DNA of 64,000 nt from Phallusia mammillata (Eukaryota; Chordata; Ascidiacea; Phlebobranchia; Ascidiidae): assembly GCA_003260075.1 (NCBI GenBank), contig QLIY01000493.1, forward strand, positions 1 through 64,000, in the 5' to 3' direction. The notes beneath the pieces are model-generated. The model did not search any database. It saw only the letters and a list, made by a program, of their open reading frames with translations, and was not told where the DNA came from. The first letter of the stretch is position 1; each line of letters opens with the position of its first letter. Shown here piece after piece: positions 59,801-64,000 of the stretch. Made by a program: the position numbers and the translations under genes.

Positions 59801-61134
59801 AGGTTTGTATTTCAGAAATAGTAATTATCTTTTTGTTGAATTGACCAAAATGTATTTAACGGGCAACCAGACAGACTTGAGACAATGCAAATATAATTTG
59901 GTCAAGACCTCTACGAACTGAAACCCTTTTTGAGTGTTATTGGATGCCTGCACCTTATTTTGTACATATACAGACAGGAAATGTCACTCTATTGCAGCGG
60001 GCATATTTACTTTTGGTCTGGCCACAGAAGTGCAAACAAGTCAACCATAAACTCCATTCCCACACTTTGCAAATAATGAATTTGAAAGTAATTTTACTGG
60101 AAATAAATTCCCAAATGCATGAACATTCTAAACTTTAATCAGTTTCATAATGATTTTTTTTTACTCTTAAAAAATTGCCTAGGAGTTTGAAGCCTGTGTT
60201 TTGCAAATGACTATAAAAAAAGTTGTAGAAAAATAGTCACTTTTACTTTGGTACACCAAATATATACACCTTTCAAAAAAGCAATGATTCATTTGGACTT
60301 TTGTCCAAGTACTCATTACTACATAAACATGGGCAGCCATTTATGAAATTGTTATAGCCAAACGTTTAGAACTTACAAAGCATTCTGCAGCATCATCCAT
60401 AAATCCCATTTGAAATCGGTTTTGTTGTTGAAAAGTTTCAGCCAATGCACTACGAAGGACATTTGGGGGTAAAGCCTGTGCTTTGCTGTGTTGGAATTGC
60501 TGGAAAATGTCTTTTAATGCACAGAAAATGCATGATGGTCCCATACAGGCATGGCCATGTAGTGTACGAAAGCTGCGACGGAAAACATCAAGATGCCAAA
60601 GAACCTGAATATATAAAAACCTAATTATGAAAACATAAACTAATGATATATTTGCGACCAGGATTGCCACTGATTTAAAGCTAAAAATAAATCTCTTTAA
60701 AGAGAAAATGTAATTTACCAAACACAAAGAGAGCAAATTTTATTTAAACCAATAATTTAAAAAAGTTTTTGTTTTACTTCATTTGTACCAAATTATATTC
60801 TGAGAAACTTGTTAGGCAAGCTAATATGTTTTATTTATTAGGGGGTTCAGTAGTGGTTGACATTTAGGGTAAAAAATTCTAACGAAGAAAAACTATAATT
60901 TTGAAAATGTGAGACATTTATTAAACATAATACTTGTTTAAAAGCTGTCAAAAATGTGTTTTCATACTTCTAACCATTTTACAATTCACAAGTAACAAAA
61001 CATGTTCAATAACATACCTGTATAGCACTGTTAAGAAAACAATTGTTCTCTCCGGGTTCGTTGAGCAAACCCTTGTTTGCAGCGATGGAGACGGTCGACA
61101 TCATACGCTCGCGTCCTTTCTTAAACATCGGCAT
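43135..61134 (-). CDS. USP53/54 (Drosophila echinus)-like ubiquitin hydrolase-family protein
   Basis: Minus-strand exons with consistent phases: 61018-61134, 60377-60604, 59377-59573, 58934-59042, 57133-57285, 56128-56277, 54557-54752, 53988-54194, 53220-53518, 52390-52741, 51691-51795, 51357-51620, 50193-50393, 49766-50001, 48283-49257, then 45900-46089, 45274-45332, 44627-about 44790, 43939-44080 and 43135-43328 (stop TAG). The first 15 give 1263 residues. The USP domain (about 20-345) has the Cys box [12 protein letters not shown] (Cys32), [21 protein letters not shown], a finger [12 protein letters not shown], the His box [10 protein letters not shown] (His295) and WVYFDD (Asp312). All three triad positions are occupied although vertebrate members are often listed as inactive. 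A long Pro/Ser/Gln-rich tail follows. Exon 48283-49257 ends in phase 0 while 45900-46089 needs phase 1 input, so at least one exon is unplaced. Confidence 0.87.
43555..43801 (-). pseudogene. Assembly copy of the penultimate exon, cut by a single n
   Basis: 43551-43801 matches 43803-44054 almost exactly, including most of exon 43939-44080, and ends at the n at 43802. The complete exon is the one at 43939-44080. Confidence 0.65.
44473..44520 (+). repeat. CTGATGA-hairpin-GAAACGCATG motif
   Basis: CTGATGA, one T, a 4-bp stem GGCA/TGCC around an 8-nt loop, then GAAACGCATGAACAATAAAG. It shares its 3' part with 32641-32690. It lies in an intron of the USP-like gene. Confidence 0.55.
44790..44878. 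other. 89-nt pure G tract at the 5' edge of a USP-like exon
   Basis: On the minus strand the exon emerges from the tract as [16 protein letters not shown]. The frame fits the following exons, but the acceptor and first codons are hidden. A phase-1 start is required by the preceding exon, and no acceptor at the tract edge gives it. Confidence 0.8.
45410..45520 (+). mobile_element. Diverged SINE body fragment
   Basis: On the plus strand gaatgctttgtgatcggttg then atttggtataacgcctgcaa and gcgtaccacgattta match the body of the SINE at 55.3-55.8 kb read on its minus strand, with roughly one change in ten. Just before it, cggcacactcacatataaat matches the same repeat in the other orientation, so the pieces are arranged as an inverted composite. 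Confidence 0.55.
45534..45847. mobile_element. hAT-type MITE with perfect 8-bp TSD and GCTCGG-rich interior
   Basis: The inverted ends TAGGGATGGGCC / GGCCCATCCCTA are exact, and the target duplication ATATTTAT is identical (45526-45533 and 45848-45855). The 314-bp interior is built from gctcggc, gagcaccgagca and ggctcggcttggctcggctc strings. It sits in an intron of the USP-like gene, 45 bp from the exon at 45900. No coding capacity. Confidence 0.9.
46230..46400. repeat. Duplication across a G tract, with a hairpin motif
   Basis: 46121-46238 (tagtttgcgtgaattttgct... to tttgagatg) and 46250-46377 are near copies across the G tract 46239-46249. The second continues into GAGATGACAACAGCGAGTGT-TGAAACG (46371-46399), a hairpin (AACA/TGTT) plus GAAACG of the same family as 26796-26824. 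Confidence 0.5.
46436..48010. repeat. About 760-bp direct duplication joined by a G tract
   Basis: 46486-47231 and 47245-47990 are nearly identical, with the G tract 47232-47244 between. The ends ggcggtgggtcccaatcttt (47097, 47846) and cggttgggaaccactggttt (48069) resemble hAT-type termini. An open frame of 83 codons (46752-47003) is repeated unchanged in the second copy, but this only reflects the duplication. The unplaced exon or exons of the USP-like gene may be missing from here. Confidence 0.55.
48114..48164 (-). pseudogene. Partial copy of the 3' end of the large USP-like tail exon
   Basis: The sequence cttacctgaggttgattagc and the codons for [13 protein letters not shown] are present, then a G tract at 48165-48175, after which the whole block repeats and continues into the full exon 48283-49257. 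Assembly copy. Confidence 0.65.
50101..50138 (-). repeat. CTGTTGA-hairpin-GAAACGTCGG motif
   Basis: On the minus strand CTGTTGA and A, then GGCGTC pairing with GACGTC (one G-T wobble), then GAAACGTCGG. Compared with 20897-20934 the stem bases differ but still pair, so structure rather than sequence is kept. It lies in the intron between exons 14 and 13 of the USP-like gene. Confidence 0.6.
50193..50393 (-). other. Helical MIT-like segment (exon 13 of the USP-like gene)
   Basis: The exon encodes [20 protein letters not shown] then [20 protein letters not shown], and a further helix with [14 protein letters not shown]. Spacing of A/L/Y residues resembles a three-helix MIT or TPR-like bundle. 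The assignment is from pattern only. Confidence 0.4.
50430..50970. repeat. About 260-bp duplication across a G tract (50673-50682)
   Basis: 50420-50672 and 50700-50957 match with a few differences (ttgttgacagaaatcatttt onward). Intron of the USP-like gene. No coding content. Confidence 0.55.
52007..52358. mobile_element. hAT-type MITE, CAGTGGTTCTCAACC ends
   Basis: Exact 15-bp inverted ends CAGTGGTTCTCAACC / GGTTGAGAACCACTG. The interior shares gattcacc, aattccctaatttt and aatgg pieces with the element at 38844-39187 in the opposite orientation. The target duplication is not clean (taccagat versus cactaaat). It lies in the intron between exons 11 and 10 of the USP-like gene. Confidence 0.75.
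55292..55840 (-). mobile_element. tRNA-derived SINE, two units in tandem
   Basis: Two identical units (about 55292-55485 and 55646-55840, period about 355 bp) each have, on the minus strand, a tRNA-like head and a body running through ggtggtgaatgcttggtgac and ggcctggcgtactgtgattt. Heads are at 55389-55461 and 55744-55816: 7-bp acceptor stem GCCTGTG/CGCAGGC, A box TAGCTCAGTTGG, anticodon stem GAGTC/GACTC, B box GGTTCGAATCC. Position 33 is C instead of U and one extra base precedes the anticodon stem, so these are SINE heads rather than working tRNA genes. Identity of the two units suggests a very recent or assembly duplication. Confidence 0.75.
56395..56580. repeat. Short duplication across a G tract (56509-56518)
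   Basis: The block containing aaaaacatgtttaaaaaaatg and agtaaaaaacaaatttctgc occurs before and after the tract. The stretch just before the tract (acagggttgccgtcgacatg) is not in the second copy. Intron of the USP-like gene. Confidence 0.5.
58070..58390. repeat. Duplication between two G tracts
   Basis: 58070-58175 is repeated at 58267-58376, with G tracts at 58257-58266 and 58377-58386. The sequence following the second tract is unrelated. Intron of the USP-like gene. Confidence 0.55.
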
Positions 61135-64000
61135 TGTTGAGTTTTTCTTCTGTCTACTGTAGTTTAAATTCAGTTAAGAATAGCACATGCTTGATTAGGG
61201 TCCATTCAGAGAGTTGTAAAATGTTTCGGTAAATGATAAACCAAATGAAGAAATGGAAATACTGATAGCACCTTGATGGACCATGACAAAAATAGGCGTT
61301 CCAAGTGACCTACAGTTGATAAAGTCTGATCTGAAAAACAATTAATGGTGTTTAATATAAAATAAAACCTTATTTCTTTAGCTTTTTCTTTTAGTAACAC
61401 AGAAGCACAACCAGGCATGGACTTTCCAAAACAAAATGAAAACAAAAATAGTCGCACTTAGCCCATATAAAGCAAATAATATTTCTATGTCTACTGCCTA
61501 TGTATTTAAAAGACAAAGTATATGTGCTAAGTATGAAAAAAACTGAACATTCATGAGGTAACCATGTTTTTTAAATGTTCTTTTTGTTGGTGGGTACATT
61601 TCTTTTATCTTTCATCATAAGAGCAATTTTAGACCTTTTTACTGAAGATACTTGCTGCACGCTTTACTATTATTGCACTTGTTTTGAAATAAGCGAAGAT
61701 TTGTTCATATTGGTGATTCCAAAATCCCACTAAACCACAACATTAAAAACTGGACTTTACACCGTTTGAAAAAAAACTGGTTTATCAAGATTACTGTGGA
61801 GTTGGTCAAATTAAATCCAAAAACAGTTCGCACACTGTAAAATACAATGTTTTACTCATTTTCCCTTTCTATCTATTCTTCTTTCAACGCTGTTTACAAT
61901 TTACCCAGCAAACTGACAACAAATACAAAATAATAAATCTGGCTGTTGTACTAAACTGCTTTACACGATAAGTTACAAGTTACAACGCAGAATGTCTTTA
62001 CACTATTTGTTTACAAGGCGACAACAGAAAAAAATAAATGTTACACAACAGCACTTGCACATTGATATTGAACAATTTGATATCTAGACTTAGTAGCTAG
62101 TCCAACAAGTTTTAAATTTTTCATCTTTTACAAAGCGACATCATCCTTCAAAAATAAATAAGCACCACTTGCGCCACCTAGCAAATAAATTTTAATATTT
62201 CTATGTAAAGTGAATTAAATTGTCAAAGAAACTGATTGGCAGGTCGGAAAAAGTTTTGTATCAAATATTATCGCAGTCACGACATTTAAACGACTCCAAA
62301 CCAACTTCGGCAGATTTTTAAGTTTTACATGGACATTTTTACGCAAGTTTTTGAACAATAAATCTTTTTCAATTAAAACTGTTCAAAAAGAAATGGTAAC
62401 TTTATTGTGTTTTGGCTGAGCATGTCATTAATGTAAAAATCAATTAGTTGCTTTATTAAATTAAAAATTCCTTGCCACCAGTTCCTGTTAAAATGCTCAT
62501 AAAAATGGTGAATGTTTAAAAACTAATTGCAGATGCCGTTTTATTTCGTCAATTGGTTTGCTTTGGGTTAAGTTCGAATACGTAACAATCCTCTTTATCT
62601 TTACGCTGCTTTGCATGATTGAACATAACTCCACCACATGTGTATTGCAAAACAAACACAGGTTTACCTGACAAACTATCCTTCGAGTCACGCTGCTTTA
62701 AATCCTGCATGGAATAAACAGTTTAGGCCTATTTCCTGTTGCAAAGCAGTGCCTGAAGGTTTAGGGCGTAGTTGCATTGGTGCGATAATGCAGATTTATC
62801 TTTCTTCTAATTACAGAATATGCATTTGTTAGTTGTCAGAATGTCAAACATTTTATGCAGTGTCCTAAATCGCTATTAATCAGCGGCAAAAATACGCAAA
62901 TAAGAAATCTACAGTTGCAAAATGCTGTCGATTTTAGGGTTTGCATTTTGTTTGTTGTGTTTGGTCTATTTTCCTGATGCTTGAAAAACTCTTTCTATTT
63001 TTCTATTTTCCTGATGCTTGAAAAACTCTTTTGCATGTGAATAGCCTCCTTAGTTCTTTGTACGTTGCTTTTGATCTACGACTATTGTAACGTCCCGTAA
63101 ACGCGCCCCGGTTATAGCGCGGAACGTCACATGAGGAGAGAATTGAAACGCGATTCCTAAAGGCCTTTAACCAGCAGTCCACACATATAGGTGCTTTGCC
63201 TATCTTATTAGGCGAATTATGTGAATGCAGAACAAAGAGAACGGTATGAGACGATGGAAAACAATAGGAAAGGGTTTCAACTGTTGTGGTAACCGAAGAG
63301 AGTAAATAGCGCAGTTGTTCAACTCGCAACAATTACTGGAGCACATCAAGCTATTTTGGGCGACAGTACACGAATAAGTCATGCTTTACGTGAAAATAAA
63401 ACAGGAATACAACAATTGTCAACACGACAATAAATGTTTTTTCTAATTCAACCGAAGTCAGCAACGAAATAAACTAAAGCAAGTTGTGTTGTGTTATCAC
63501 ACCAACTGACAGTGTCATCTCGTCATCACACAAAACTGACAGACGATTTTTCGTCACACAACGAAATAGATTGCAACACAAGTTGTAGTGTGAAAAAGCG
63601 GGAATCAATAGAAATGGGCAATTACTGGCAAATAAGATCTAACAGCTATACTATTCGATACCACCGTGTTTTAGGTGTTGGCACTTTATGAAATTTATAA
63701 ATTTAAACAGCATACAAGAACTGATACTGTGGTTATATTAAACTGGCATTGAAAGTTTTAGGCATTACAGTTCCTTGTTTGTTTGTTTTTTTGCTGGCAG
63801 CGTTAATAATTAATTAATAATGGGTAATCGCTTCTTTGAATAAACTTTCGATAACCGTTTTCCTTGCAACCAGTTTCAGTTATTCACGTTTGTGTAGCTG
63901 GAATTAACGCTTAGGCAAATAATGCATCCGGAAGTGTTGTCATTATTTAATGACAAACACCTTTGTGTGACGTTTAAGCGAGCGGTTCCTAACCTTAGAT
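61135..64000. other. 5' flank of the USP-like gene; no gene seen
   Basis: AT-rich sequence without recognised exons. 62967-63030 has a tandem pair of a 35-36 bp unit (tattttcctgatgcttgaaa...). A small GC-richer patch with cgcgccccggttatagcgcg lies at 63100-63122 and could belong to a distal promoter or 5' exon, without support. Confidence 0.45.

Larger units (their letters stand above)
54557..61134 (-). other. Catalytic USP domain part of the USP53/54-like gene (exons 1-7)
   Basis: Translation begins at 61134 ([17 protein letters not shown]). Exon 2 reads [20 protein letters not shown], exon 3 [18 protein letters not shown], exon 5 [20 protein letters not shown], exon 6 [20 protein letters not shown] and exon 7 [20 protein letters not shown] then LLLYANP. 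This order and wording follow the USP53/54 family closely. All internal splice junctions are GT/AG and in phase, so the domain is intact in this assembly. Confidence 0.9.

Overview
This is animal nuclear DNA, not prokaryotic. It is AT-rich, and its genes are split into short exons with GT/AG introns. It carries a tRNA-derived SINE family, hAT-type MITEs with 8-bp target-site duplications, and Ty3/gypsy remnants. The protein families present (DBH/MOXD1-like monooxygenases, a USP53/54-type protein, a small secreted C-type lectin), the compact introns and the heavy haplotype duplication would fit an invertebrate deuterostome, possibly an ascidian such as Ciona. That placement is inference; nothing in the window proves it.

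Layout. 1-11.4 kb holds no recognisable gene: it is repeats, tandem duplications and homopolymer tracts. 11.43-12.48 kb (minus strand) is a complete three-exon C-type lectin-like gene. 13.4-14.9 kb holds decayed Ty3/gypsy pol pieces, then an N gap. 15.7-37.6 kb (minus strand) is a tandem cluster of DBH/MOXD1-like copper monooxygenase genes. Gene B (27.5-37.6 kb) keeps all six copper ligands. Gene A (18.1-25.5 kb) has lost four of them. A third paralog (gene C, 16.6-17.0 kb) survives only as two exons, one broken. 37.7-43.1 kb is noncoding with hAT repeats. 43.1-61.1 kb (minus strand) is one large USP53/54 (echinus)-like gene of at least 20 coding exons with an intact-looking Cys/His/Asp triad and a C-terminal CxxC...CxxC module. 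61.1-64 kb shows no gene.

The assembly needs care. More than thirty homopolymer tracts of about 10 nt sit mostly at junctions where the flanking sequence is directly repeated. They are C tracts left of the 14.9-15.7 kb N gap and G tracts right of it. They look like disguised gap padding between overlapping, unmerged contigs or haplotypes. Five longer tracts (63-90 nt) behave the same way and three interrupt exons. Single n characters mark further joins. Several apparent extra exons are therefore assembly copies rather than biology.

The most interesting biology is the paired monooxygenases, one with an intact and one with a dismantled copper site, and a dispersed family of short hairpin motifs (CTGAYGA, stem-loop, GAAA) resembling hammerhead ribozyme cores or Penelope-type element ends.
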